In this document: positions 1-5,703 of the stretch, one piece after another
Layout: every line of letters starts with the position of its first letter
Numbering within the stretch: the stretch's first letter is position 1
Assembly (NCBI GenBank): GCA_937952995.1
Contig: CALFYB010000454.1
Location: forward strand, 1-5,987
DNA length: 5,987 nucleotides
Origin: an uncultured Caulobacteraceae bacterium
GTDB lineage: Bacteria; Pseudomonadota; Alphaproteobacteria; Caulobacterales; Caulobacteraceae
Direction: 5' to 3'
Translations under genes and position numbers: made by a program
Notes under the pieces: model-generated
The model's input: only the letters and a program-made list of their open reading frames with translations
Database searches by the model: none
Told to the model about the DNA's origin: nothing

Positions 1-78
1 AACCGCGATGATAACGGGCCCGTGTCCAATGCCATTAACCGCCAATGCCCCGACCTGATTGGACTGCGTCAGAGCCAT
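1..78 (-). CDS. Possible N-terminal fragment of an unrecognised gene
   Basis: A frame opens with ATG at 78 and stays open to the window edge (26 codons). It begins MALTQSNQVGALAVNGIGHG and continues into a hydrophobic PVIIAV stretch. I do not recognise it. It would run in the same direction as ptsP, 81 bases beyond the ptsP stop. Support is weak: there is no clear Shine-Dalgarno sequence before the ATG. A Caulobacter-like -10 (GCTAGATT on the minus strand, 115-122) lies about 40 bases upstream, without a convincing -35. A plus-strand frame ending with TAA at 103-105 also covers these bases and cannot be excluded. In other alphaproteobacteria I recall prfA (release factor 1) following ptsP; this start does not resemble RF1. 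Confidence 0.3.
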   Translation of the reverse strand, partial: MALTQSNQVGALAVNGIGHGPVIIAV

Positions 79-93
79 CCAACGCGAACCCGC

Positions 94-119
94 ATCAAGA
101 TTTAATCAAGATCAAATCT
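94..119. repeat. ATCAAGAT direct repeat with nested inverted repeat
   Basis: ATCAAGAT occurs at 94-101 and again at 105-112, an 11-base period that places both copies on the same face of the helix. A six-base inverted repeat, AGATTT (98-103) and AAATCT (114-119), overlaps it. The region lies between the ptsP stop and the possible gene start at 78. It may be an operator for that gene, but the repeat is short, the DNA is AT-rich, and chance is possible. No run of T follows that would suggest an intrinsic terminator for ptsP. Confidence 0.35.
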
Positions 120-159
120 AGCCTACTTAATAACACGCTAAACATTTCAAAACAATGAC

Positions 160-2421
160 TTAAATAGATACTGATAGCTTTCGTGCCAGGGTCTCAATTT
201 CATTTCGGACCGAACCCGCAGACCCCTTCAATAGGTTGAGGACGCCTCGGCGTGCCGCCTCCCGGTCGCATGACAGGACCATCCGCTTGACCGGACCGAT
301 GCCCGATGGGGGCATGGATAGCCGGTCATACCCTAGGGCCAGCAAGGCAAAAGCCTCTAACGGACGCCCCGCCATCTCGCCGCAGACCGACACCGGGGTG
401 CCACTCTCGTGACAGGCATCATAGATCGCCTTCATTACCCGAAGGGCGGGCGGAGATAAGGGATCATAGCGATCAGCCACCCGAGGATTACCCCGGTCGG
501 CCGCGAACAGATACTGCATCAGGTCATTGGTACCGACGGAGACGAAATCGGTCAGGGGCAGGAGCGCATCCAGATGCCAGATCAAGGCAGGCGCTTCGAT
601 CATGGCTCCGACGCGCAACAGACCGGGGGCCGTCCGCCCTCGCCGTTCTGCCCAGGCGATTTCATGATCCACCAGAGCGCGGGCAGCACGAAACTCCTCA
701 ACGCTAGCCACCAGCGGGAACATGATCCGCAGTTCTCTGCCCCGAGAGGCCGCGATCAGGGCACGCAGTTGCAGCCGCAGCAGGGCCGGGCGGTCCAGGC
801 CCATACGAATGGCGCGCCAACCGAGGGCTGGATTGTCCTCGCGCTCGGCCTCCAGATAGGGCAGCACCTTATCGCCGCCGAGATCGAGGGTGCGGAAGGT
901 CACAGGCCGACCTTCTGCCGCCTCCAAAACCCGATCATAGAGGGCAGTCTGCGCATCAAGACGGGGCAGTTCCTCTGCGACCATGAACTGAAACTCGGTG
1001 CGAAACAGGCCAATGCCCTCCGCGCCTGTATCGTTCAAAATATCGAGGTCAACCGCCAGACCAGCATTCATCAAGAGGGTAATCTTGGCCCCGTCACGGG
1101 TGATGGCCGGCGTGTCGCGCAGGCGCGCAAACTCGGCCCGCCGTTGGGCGCGCACCTCCATCCGAGCGCCAACCGCCTCGATGACATCGGCACGGGGCCG
1201 CAAATAGGCCTCGCCGGACTCACCATCGACGATCACCGGATCGCCTTCAGACACCCGATCGCGCAGGCCAGACAGGCGTCCGACACAAGGAATATCGAGC
1301 GCTCGCGCAACGATGGCCGCATGGCTGGCGGAGGAGCCCTCCTCCAACAGCAAGCCCTTGAGCTTGGTGCGGTCATATTCGAGCAAATCGGCTGGCCCGA
1401 GGTTACGCGCGATCAGGATGGCATTTTCAGGCAGGATCCGCACCGCCGCCCCATCGCCCGACAGGTGGCGCAGCAACCGATCATTGAGGTCTTCAAGATC
1501 GTGCAGTCGTTCGCGCAGATAGGGATCGCGTGCCTGACCCAGACGCGCCCGATGCTCGGACCGCACCCGCTCCACCGCCGCCTCGGCCGTCAGACCCGAG
1601 CGAACCGCCTCTTCCAAGGACCGGTTCCAACCCCGGTCATGGGCGAACATGCGATAGGTTTCGAGTACGTCATAGGAAGCGCCGACCAGCCCATGGCCGT
1701 CGAGCATACCGTCGAGTTGCAGCTGCAAGGCCTCGATGGCCTTTTGCAGGCGCAAGGACTCCGCTGGTGCGTCATCGGACAAGAGGTCCGACGGCATGAC
1801 CGCCGCCTCATGCAGGACCGCCCGACCATAGGCTAAGCCATCGGCAAACTTGGTGCCCTTTAGCCGCTCAGGCTTATGAGGGGCCAGTTCGACATTGCGA
1901 AGTTCGGCCTCATTGAACAGTTCGCCGCCTGCGACCATCTCGGCCAGCACCATGGCGATGATCTGAAGGTCCTCGACCTCCTCCTCGGCATAGGTCCGTT
2001 CGGTGCGGTTCTGGACAACCAGAACGCCGATGGTCCGGCCACCGCGCAGCAGGGGAACACCCAAGAAGGCATGGAACGGATCTTCGCCCGTCTCTGGACG
2101 ATAGGAGAAGTTCGGATTGTTCGGCGCGTCCGACAGGTTCAGCGGCCGACCCAGCCGCATGATCTCACCGACCAGACCCTCGCCGGGCTTCAAGGTGGTG
2201 TTATGAACGGCGGAGGGGTTCAAACCTTCGGTGGCGAACAGCTCGAGATCGTTTGTCGAACGCCGCAGATAGATCGAACAGACCTCGGCCACCATCGACT
2301 GAGCGATGATGCGCACGACCATATTGAGTCGGGCCTGCGCCGGACCGCCGCTGGCCATCGCTTCGCGAATCTGGCGCAGAAGACTGCGCGGACCCCGTAT
2401 GGCTAGACCCGGCGTGGGCAT
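160..2421 (-). CDS. ptsP: Phosphoenolpyruvate--protein phosphotransferase, GAF-domain enzyme I of the nitrogen PTS (EI-Ntr)
   Basis: This cytoplasmic enzyme takes phosphate from PEP onto a histidine and passes it to NPr and then EIIA-Ntr, a regulatory relay that does not transport sugar. The 753 residues are complete. The GAF domain spans about 30-165. The PEP-utiliser N-terminal domain follows from about 190. The swivelling phosphohistidine domain holds GSSASHAAIVARA with the acceptor His367. The C-terminal PEP-binding barrel shows GLFRTEF (R474), RTLDLGGDK (510-518), GWRAIR (R539), GAMIEAPA (605-612), SVGTNDLMQY (628-637) and the catalytic CGEMAGRP (C680). All expected active-site residues are present. 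Work in Caulobacter and Sinorhizobium showed that glutamine bound to the GAF domain inhibits autophosphorylation, linking nitrogen status to (p)ppGpp; a similar role here is inference. The ATG at 2421 has AGGGAA at 2434-2439, 12 bases upstream. It lies 208 bases downstream of lysC on the same strand, so co-transcription is possible. Confidence 0.97.
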   Translation of the reverse strand: MPTPGLAIRGPRSLLRQIREAMASGGPAQARLNMVVRIIAQSMVAEVCSIYLRRSTNDLELFATEGLNPSAVHNTTLKPGEGLVGEIMRLGRPLNLSDAPNNPNFSYRPETGEDPFHAFLGVPLLRGGRTIGVLVVQNRTERTYAEEEVEDLQIIAMVLAEMVAGGELFNEAELRNVELAPHKPERLKGTKFADGLAYGRAVLHEAAVMPSDLLSDDAPAESLRLQKAIEALQLQLDGMLDGHGLVGASYDVLETYRMFAHDRGWNRSLEEAVRSGLTAEAAVERVRSEHRARLGQARDPYLRERLHDLEDLNDRLLRHLSGDGAAVRILPENAILIARNLGPADLLEYDRTKLKGLLLEEGSSASHAAIVARALDIPCVGRLSGLRDRVSEGDPVIVDGESGEAYLRPRADVIEAVGARMEVRAQRRAEFARLRDTPAITRDGAKITLLMNAGLAVDLDILNDTGAEGIGLFRTEFQFMVAEELPRLDAQTALYDRVLEAAEGRPVTFRTLDLGGDKVLPYLEAEREDNPALGWRAIRMGLDRPALLRLQLRALIAASRGRELRIMFPLVASVEEFRAARALVDHEIAWAERRGRTAPGLLRVGAMIEAPALIWHLDALLPLTDFVSVGTNDLMQYLFAADRGNPRVADRYDPLSPPALRVMKAIYDACHESGTPVSVCGEMAGRPLEAFALLALGYDRLSMPPSGIGPVKRMVLSCDREAARRGVLNLLKGSAGSVRNEIETLARKLSVSI

Positions 2422-2444
2422 GCTGATCGATCGTTCCCTAACTC

Positions 2445-2471
2445 GTGCCTTTAGCGACTGTGCCTTTTAGC
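2445..2471 (-). repeat. Imperfect direct repeat GCTAAA(A)GGCAC upstream of ptsP
   Basis: On the plus strand GTGCCTTTAGC (2445-2455) and GTGCCTTTTAGC (2460-2471) form two copies, 15 bases apart, differing by one T. Read on the minus strand, each copy begins GCTAAA, close to the Caulobacter-type -10 core. The pair lies 24-50 bases ahead of the ptsP ATG, so it could be a duplicated promoter element or a regulator site. Confidence 0.5.
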
Positions 2472-2474
2472 CAA
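2448..2474 (-). promoter_or_regulatory. Candidate ptsP promoter
   Basis: On the minus strand TTGGCTA (2468-2474) is followed after 12 bases by GCTAAAGG (2448-2455). This partly fits the Caulobacter housekeeping pattern as I remember it, TTGaCgS, 10-14 bases, GCtANAWC: the TTG and the GCTAAA core match, and the ends do not. Transcription would begin near 2441, leaving a leader of about 20 bases that contains the AGGGAA ribosome site. The alternative is read-through from lysC. Confidence 0.3.
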
Positions 2475-2533
2475 TTTGAACGAAGACTTGATGACCAAAC
2501 AGGACAATCGACCAACTTGGCCAACCGCCCCTC

Positions 2534-2552
2534 GCTTTAAGTCGATTAAAGC
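2534..2552. repeat. Inverted repeat in the lysC-ptsP gap
   Basis: GCTTTAA (2534-2540) and TTAAAGC (2546-2552) are perfect seven-base arms around GTCGA. The repeat lies 77 bases beyond the lysC stop and over 110 bases before ptsP. It is AT-rich and lacks a following T-run on either strand, so it looks more like a protein-binding site than an intrinsic terminator. The gap holds no open frame I can support. Confidence 0.45.
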
Positions 2553-2629
2553 CGCCTCCTGCTCAAAAACACAACGCCGCGATCCCGAACGCTGGCCCCT
2601 GAGCACGAGACTGTGATGGGCGCGCTGAC

Positions 2630-3877
2630 CTAGAGTTGGTCCAGTCCGTAGGCGGCATGGAGCGCACGTACGGCCAGCTCGGTATAGGCGGCATCGATCA
2701 GAACACTGATCTTGATCTCCGAGGTCGAGATGACCTGGATATTGACGCCCTTTTCCGCCAGTGCACCGAACATGGTCTTGGCCACGCCCGCATGGCTGCG
2801 CATACCGACGCCGATGACGGAAACCTTGGCCACATCTTCGTTCAGCGCCACATCTTCAAAGCCGATATCAGCCTGATAAGCGCGCATGATCTCGATGGTA
2901 CGGCCCGCATCGCGCTTGCCGACGGTGAATTCCATATTGGCGGCATCGGTGGCCCGCGCCCGCGACTGGACGATCATGTCGACATTGACGTTGGCATCGG
3001 CCAGACGTGAAAAGATCTTCGACGACACGCCCGGATGGTCAGGCAGACCAAACAGGGTGATCTTGGCTTCGTCGCGGCTATAGGCGACCCCGCTGACGAT
3101 ACGCTTTTCCACGATCTCCTCCTCGTCACAAACAATGGTGCCTTGGCCAGGGGCTTCCCCGGGCTCAACAAAGCTAGACAAAACCCGCAAGGGCACTTTT
3201 TTGGCCATGGCCAGTTCGACCGAGCGGGTCTGCAAGACCTTTGCGCCCAGTGAGGCCATTTCCAGCATCTCTTCATAGCTGATCTTAGCCAGCCGCCGCG
3301 CCTTCTTCTCGATGCGCGGGTCGGTCGTGTAGACCCCGTCGACGTCCGTATAGATGTCGCAGGCCCCGCCAATGGCTGCAGCAATGGCCACAGCGCTGGT
3401 GTCAGAGCCGCCGCGTCCGAGCGTGGCGATACGGCCATCCCGGGTCACGCCTTGGAAACCGGCAATCACGGCCACTTCACCCGCAGCGAAAGCCGCTTCG
3501 AGATTGGCTGGAGGTATCTCATCAATCCGAGCGCGGCCGTGCGCGTCGTCGGTCAAAAGCGGCACTTGCCAGCCCATCCACGACCGTGCCTTGATGCCCA
3601 TATGGCGAAGGGTCATGGACAGCAGTCCTGCCGTCACCTGTTCGCCCGAGGCGACAACCACATCATAATCATCATCCGAAGGGGCAAGCCCTTCAGCCGC
3701 AGTACCCGCACCATCGGTCCAGGCCACAAGCTGGTTGGTCTGACCGGCCATAGCCGACACCACCACCGCAACCTGATGGCCCGCTGCGACCTCAGCCGCC
3801 ACAAGTCGGCCCACCCGCGCGATCCGTTCCAGATCAGCGACAGAGGTCCCACCAAATTTCATCACCAGACGCGACAC
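2630..3877 (-). CDS. lysC: Aspartate kinase (monofunctional, two ACT domains)
   Basis: Aspartate kinase phosphorylates L-aspartate with ATP, the first committed step toward lysine, threonine, methionine and diaminopimelate. The 415-residue length fits monofunctional enzymes. The kinase domain (1 to about 250) shows KFGGTSV (7-13), VVVSAMAGQTNQLV (38-51), ASGEQV (E79), GFQGVTRDG (140-148), GRGGSDTSA (154-162) and DIYTDVDGVYTTDPR (174-188), which are the aspartate- and ATP-binding motifs. Two ACT domains follow, from about 267 (ITLFGLPDHPG) and 351 (VSVIGVGMRSHAGVAKTM, ISTSEIKISVLI). Feedback inhibition by lysine and/or threonine is expected from the family, but the effector cannot be read here. 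The start is GTG at 3877, with purine-rich AAGGAAAGG at 3888-3896, 10 bases away; an ATG at 3862 would remove the first five residues and has no better ribosome site. lysC is divergent from ubiG and followed by ptsP on the same strand. Confidence 0.97.
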   Translation of the reverse strand: MSRLVMKFGGTSVADLERIARVGRLVAAEVAAGHQVAVVVSAMAGQTNQLVAWTDGAGTAAEGLAPSDDDYDVVVASGEQVTAGLLSMTLRHMGIKARSWMGWQVPLLTDDAHGRARIDEIPPANLEAAFAAGEVAVIAGFQGVTRDGRIATLGRGGSDTSAVAIAAAIGGACDIYTDVDGVYTTDPRIEKKARRLAKISYEEMLEMASLGAKVLQTRSVELAMAKKVPLRVLSSFVEPGEAPGQGTIVCDEEEIVEKRIVSGVAYSRDEAKITLFGLPDHPGVSSKIFSRLADANVNVDMIVQSRARATDAANMEFTVGKRDAGRTIEIMRAYQADIGFEDVALNEDVAKVSVIGVGMRSHAGVAKTMFGALAEKGVNIQVISTSEIKISVLIDAAYTELAVRALHAAYGLDQL

Positions 3878-3952
3878 GTTCGGCTCGCCTTTCCTTCGTA
3901 GTTTGACTTGCCAGATGGGCCTAAGCCCTCCATTTCCAACAAGAGGCGACGC

Positions 3953-3981
3953 GTTCTAGCGGCGCAATGGCCTTACGGCAA
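3953..3981 (-). promoter_or_regulatory. Predicted lysC promoter, Caulobacter-type housekeeping sigma
   Basis: On the minus strand TTGCCGT (3975-3981) is followed after 14 bases by GCTAGAAC (3953-3960). The -10 matches GCtANAWC at every position, and the -35 matches TTGaCgS at most positions. Transcription would start near 3946, giving a leader of about 70 bases before the GTG at 3877. That leader contains a small GGGC-CTAA-GCCC palindrome (3917-3928). The promoter overlaps the upstream in-frame ATG of ubiG at 3967. The consensus is from memory of published Caulobacter promoters; the match itself is read from the sequence. Confidence 0.5.
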
Positions 3982-3999
3982 TGCAGGACGGTGTTTTTG

Positions 4000-4770
4000 A
4001 TGCAAACCCCCATGGCTGATCAAGCGCAAGGCTGGAGCGTCGATCCGCAAGAGGTCGAACGATTTTCGAAGATTGCAGCGGAATGGTGGGACCCAAAGGG
4101 AAAGTTCGCCCCTCTGCACCGCTTTAATCCGGTACGCCTGTCCTTCATCCGCGATCAGGCCGTGCAGCGCTTTGGCCGGGACGCCTCGGCGCGCCAACCG
4201 TTCACAGGTCTCAAACTGCTCGACATTGGCTGCGGGGGAGGCCTCCTGTCTGAGCCGATGAGCCGGCTCGGGTTCGAGGTCACTGCCGTTGACGCCTCTG
4301 AGCGTAACATCAAGACCGCCTCTGCCCATGCGTTTGAACAGGGCCTCGACATCCAGTTTCGATGCTCGACGGCAGAAACCTTGCTCGAAGAGGGTGCGGG
4401 GCCGTTTGACCTGATCTTGAATATGGAGGTCATCGAGCATGTGGCCGATCCCGGGGCCTATCTGCGCGCCTGCTCTCAGTTGCTCGCTCCCGGCGGCCTG
4501 ATGATTGTTGCGACCATGAACCGCACGCTTAAGGCGCTGGCTCTGGCCAAGATCGGCGCGGAATATATCTTGCGCTGGCTGCCCGCCGGGACCCACGACT
4601 GGAACAAGTTCCTCAAGCCCGAAGAGCTTTTAGCCTTCTTGGCGAGCGAACCGGTTCAGGTCGAAGGCCCGTTCGGCGTCAGCTTCAGCCCCCTCACCGG
4701 CAAATGGGTGCGTTCGGGCGATAGCGATGTGAACTATATGATGACGGTCCTAAAACCAGCCGCCGTCTAG
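4000..4770 (+). CDS. ubiG: Ubiquinone biosynthesis O-methyltransferase
   Basis: UbiG is a class I SAM-dependent methyltransferase that carries out both O-methylations of the ubiquinone head group. With the chosen start it has 256 residues, typical for the family. The family N-terminus VERFSKIAAEWWDPKGKFAP, then LHRFNPVRL, lies at about 19-47. SAM motif I is LLDIGCGGGLLSEPMSRLG (84-102), and the acidic VTAVDAS follows. NMEVIEHVADP (141-151) and LLAPGGLMIVATMNRT (161-176) are further family motifs. AGTHDWNKF (196-204) is the usual C-terminal signature. Starts at 3967, 4000 and 4012 are in frame. I chose ATG 4000 because AGGACGG lies 9-15 bases upstream and because 3967 falls inside the predicted lysC promoter; neither 3967 nor 4012 has a good ribosome site. 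It is divergent from lysC, and its stop overlaps that of the next gene. Confidence 0.95.
   Translation: MQTPMADQAQGWSVDPQEVERFSKIAAEWWDPKGKFAPLHRFNPVRLSFIRDQAVQRFGRDASARQPFTGLKLLDIGCGGGLLSEPMSRLGFEVTAVDASERNIKTASAHAFEQGLDIQFRCSTAETLLEEGAGPFDLILNMEVIEHVADPGAYLRACSQLLAPGGLMIVATMNRTLKALALAKIGAEYILRWLPAGTHDWNKFLKPEELLAFLASEPVQVEGPFGVSFSPLTGKWVRSGDSDVNYMMTVLKPAAV
4767..4770. other. Convergent stop-codon overlap
   Basis: The plus-strand TAG of ubiG (4768-4770) and the minus-strand TAG of the proline-rich gene (complement of 4767-4769) share bases within a TCTAGA palindrome. No intergenic DNA is left, so any terminators must lie inside the opposing coding sequences. Confidence 0.9.
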
Positions 4771-5327
4771 ACCAGCTTATCGACAAAAAGCGCCGTGCTG
4801 TTCGGCGGCGCTGCCACCGCAGCCCCATAGGCCGTCGCTTTGGTCTGATTGTCTTTCAAAGCCTTCAAGAAGGCATCGAGAGCGTCCTTGAGCGGGGAAC
4901 TGGCACTGTTGTCGGTTGCCGCCGCCTGATCCGCTGTGGGCGGAGGGGGTGGAGGAGGAGGAGGCCGTCGGCCTGCCGCTCCGGGCCCTTCGGTTCCACC
5001 GGGGCCGTCATCCTTGGCCCCCTTGTCATTATCACCATCATTGTCGCCGCCAGGCCCGCCGCGATTGGGACCACCCTTGCCGGCAACCTTGGCGAAAAAG
5101 TCGTTCAGGAGCGAGGCTTGATCTTGGCTGATGGTGCCCGCATCGACCTGCTGGGACAGAAGCTCTTGTAGTTTCTGGCGATTGTCGGTGCCCTTAGGCG
5201 GAGGGGGTGGTGCCAGCCCATCAACCGACTGTGCGGGTGCACCCTGCCGAGCGACCTGCGCGGTCTGCTGGGTAGGCGCGATAGGCATGTAGCGCATCAT
5301 CGAAGAACTGGTCGCGGCGATCGACAT
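4767..5327 (-). CDS. Small proline/glycine/aspartate-rich protein of unknown function, first of a paralogous pair
   Basis: I do not recognise this 186-residue protein. It has no signal peptide or membrane segment. Its N-terminus (1-30) is rich in Ser, Met, Gln and Ala, followed by a proline run (40-44). A predicted helical pair covers 49-81 (KLQELLSQQVDAGTISQDQA, then SLLNDFFAKV). A disordered Gly/Asp/Asn tract (84-118) and nine consecutive prolines (122-130) follow. A C-terminal amphipathic helix (146-171; LKDALDAFLKALKDNQ, then YGAA at 167-170) precedes a hydrophobic end, ALFVDKLV. This tail matches that of the gene ending at 5479 at 13 of 25 aligned positions, so the two are paralogs. The start is ATG 5327, with AAGGA seven bases upstream; a TTG two codons earlier sits too close to that site. 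CtrA-type boxes lie about 90 bases upstream. Polyproline runs usually need EF-P for translation. A role in the cell cycle or cell surface is only a guess from the promoter. Confidence 0.85.
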   Translation of the reverse strand: MSIAATSSSMMRYMPIAPTQQTAQVARQGAPAQSVDGLAPPPPPKGTDNRQKLQELLSQQVDAGTISQDQASLLNDFFAKVAGKGGPNRGGPGGDNDGDNDKGAKDDGPGGTEGPGAAGRRPPPPPPPPPTADQAAATDNSASSPLKDALDAFLKALKDNQTKATAYGAAVAAPPNSTALFVDKLV

Positions 5328-5334
5328 TACCAAA

Positions 5335-5339
5335 TCCTT
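5335..5339 (-). promoter_or_regulatory. Ribosome binding site fixing the start at 5327
   Basis: AAGGA on the minus strand ends seven bases before ATG 5327, which is ideal spacing. The alternative TTG at 5333 would leave one base, so the ATG is the likely start. Confidence 0.75.
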
Positions 5340-5406
5340 GGTGGCAAGCGCCCCCCGGCCCTTACTTCATGACTTGCTTAACAGCGAGGCCTGAATGTGG
5401 TCCTAA

Positions 5407-5412
5407 ATTGTA
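5407..5412 (-). promoter_or_regulatory. Candidate -10 element of the proline-rich gene
   Basis: TACAAT on the minus strand matches five of six bases of TATAAT and lies directly downstream of the CtrA-type boxes. No good -35 hexamer is found 16-18 bases upstream; the bases there are next to the distal CtrA box. That is typical of promoters where an activator replaces the -35. The leader would be about 75 bases. Confidence 0.3.
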
Positions 5413-5432
5413 TGGTTAATAAATGGTTAATA
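5412..5432 (-). promoter_or_regulatory. Tandem CtrA-type boxes
   Basis: The plus strand holds a perfect ten-base direct repeat, ATGGTTAATA, at 5412-5421 and 5423-5432. Read on the minus strand it gives TTAACCAT twice, 11 bases apart. It satisfies the CtrA consensus TTAA-N7-TTAA exactly (5416-5419, seven bases, 5427-5430), and each half is the extended TTAACCAT form. CtrA is the alphaproteobacterial cell-cycle response regulator. The boxes lie about 85-105 bases ahead of the gene starting at 5327, in the only non-coding stretch nearby, and overlap the region just upstream of a candidate -10. The match is seen; binding is inference. Confidence 0.65.
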
Positions 5433-5441
5433 GCGCTTGAT

Positions 5442-5479
5442 ATCCATAGTGATCTTAGCTTCAAGCTCAGCCTATGGAT
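5442..5479 (-). terminator. Stem-loop at the 3' end of the second paralog
   Basis: ATCCATAG (5442-5449) and CTATGGAT (5472-5479) are perfect eight-base arms around a 22-base loop. The loop itself contains AGCT-TCA-AGCT (5457-5467). On the minus strand the structure begins at the last base of the TAA stop of the gene ending at 5479. No run of T follows, and the stem is AT-rich and weak, so it is a candidate 3' end or processing structure rather than a standard intrinsic terminator. Confidence 0.35.
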
Positions 5480-5700
5480 TAGGCGGTTTCGTCCAAAATG
5501 ACTGGCTCGTTCGAGGCAATCGAGCGCGACAGGGCCGAGGCTCCGTAGATCGCGGTCTTCTCCTGCGCATCCTTCAGATTCTTCACAAAGGTGGCTAAGG
5601 CCTCGTTAAGGGCCGGGTCTGGTTTGGCCGCCGCTGAGCGAGACCGAGAGGATCTGGTTTTCTTGCGCCGAACCGTGTCCGTTAGAGGACCCGCTACCGC
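5479..5700 (-). CDS. C-terminal remnant of a second paralogous protein (5' end lost at a chimeric joint)
   Basis: About 73 native codons end at TAA 5479-5481. They read GPLTDTVRRKKTRSSRSRSA, a basic linker, then KPDPALNEALATFVKNLKDA, then QEKTAIYGASALSRSIASNE and PVILDETA. The helix beginning LNEALATFVK (5610 leftward) aligns without gaps to residues 146-170 of the neighbouring protein, with 13 of 25 identical, including LKD, Q, K and YGA. This is therefore a tandem duplicate of that gene. Its true start and N-terminus are not in the window: upstream of about 5700 the frame continues, but into the antisense strand of a bicarbonate permease fragment and then a secretion ATPase fragment. An automatic caller could place a start at ATG 5868 and report a 129-residue Glu/Gly-rich protein; I regard that N-terminal part as spurious. 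Function unknown. Confidence 0.65.
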   Translation of the reverse strand, partial: AVAGPLTDTVRRKKTRSSRSRSAAAKPDPALNEALATFVKNLKDAQEKTAIYGASALSRSIASNEPVILDETA

Positions 5701-5703
5701 TGC

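Noticed and set aside
14..23. ACGGGCCCGT ten-base palindrome near the left edge
   Set aside because: Too short to mean much in GC-rich DNA, and no flanking signals support a site.
574..1836. A 420-codon open frame on the plus strand opposite ptsP
   Set aside because: It is the antisense of a strongly conserved enzyme I. Its translation shows no recognisable domain and is rich in residues expected from reversed GC-biased codons.
1876..2406. A 176-codon plus-strand frame opposite the GAF domain of ptsP
   Set aside because: Antisense to conserved coding sequence, with no ribosome site or family signature; a by-product of GC-rich codon usage.
2537..2549. TTAA-GTCGA-TTAA as a possible CtrA site ahead of ptsP
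   Set aside because: The spacing is five bases rather than seven and the halves are not TTAACCAT; it is better described as a simple palindrome.
3452..3901. Plus-strand frame opposite the lysC N-terminus (and similar ones at 2636-3010 and 3354-3668)
   Set aside because: All lie opposite the conserved kinase or ACT domains and have no protein-like motifs.
3903..3926. TTGACT followed by GCCTAAGC as a ubiG promoter
   Set aside because: The -10 is a poor match, the spacing is at the short limit, and it overlaps a small palindrome in the lysC leader. It is too weak to list.
3973..4596. A 207-codon minus-strand frame opposite ubiG
   Set aside because: The plus strand carries every UbiG signature; the reverse frame is a composition shadow.
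4936..5131. Plus-strand frames with poly-glycine opposite the proline-rich gene
   Set aside because: The glycine runs are just the antisense of proline codons. The minus-strand gene has a well-placed ribosome site and a paralog.
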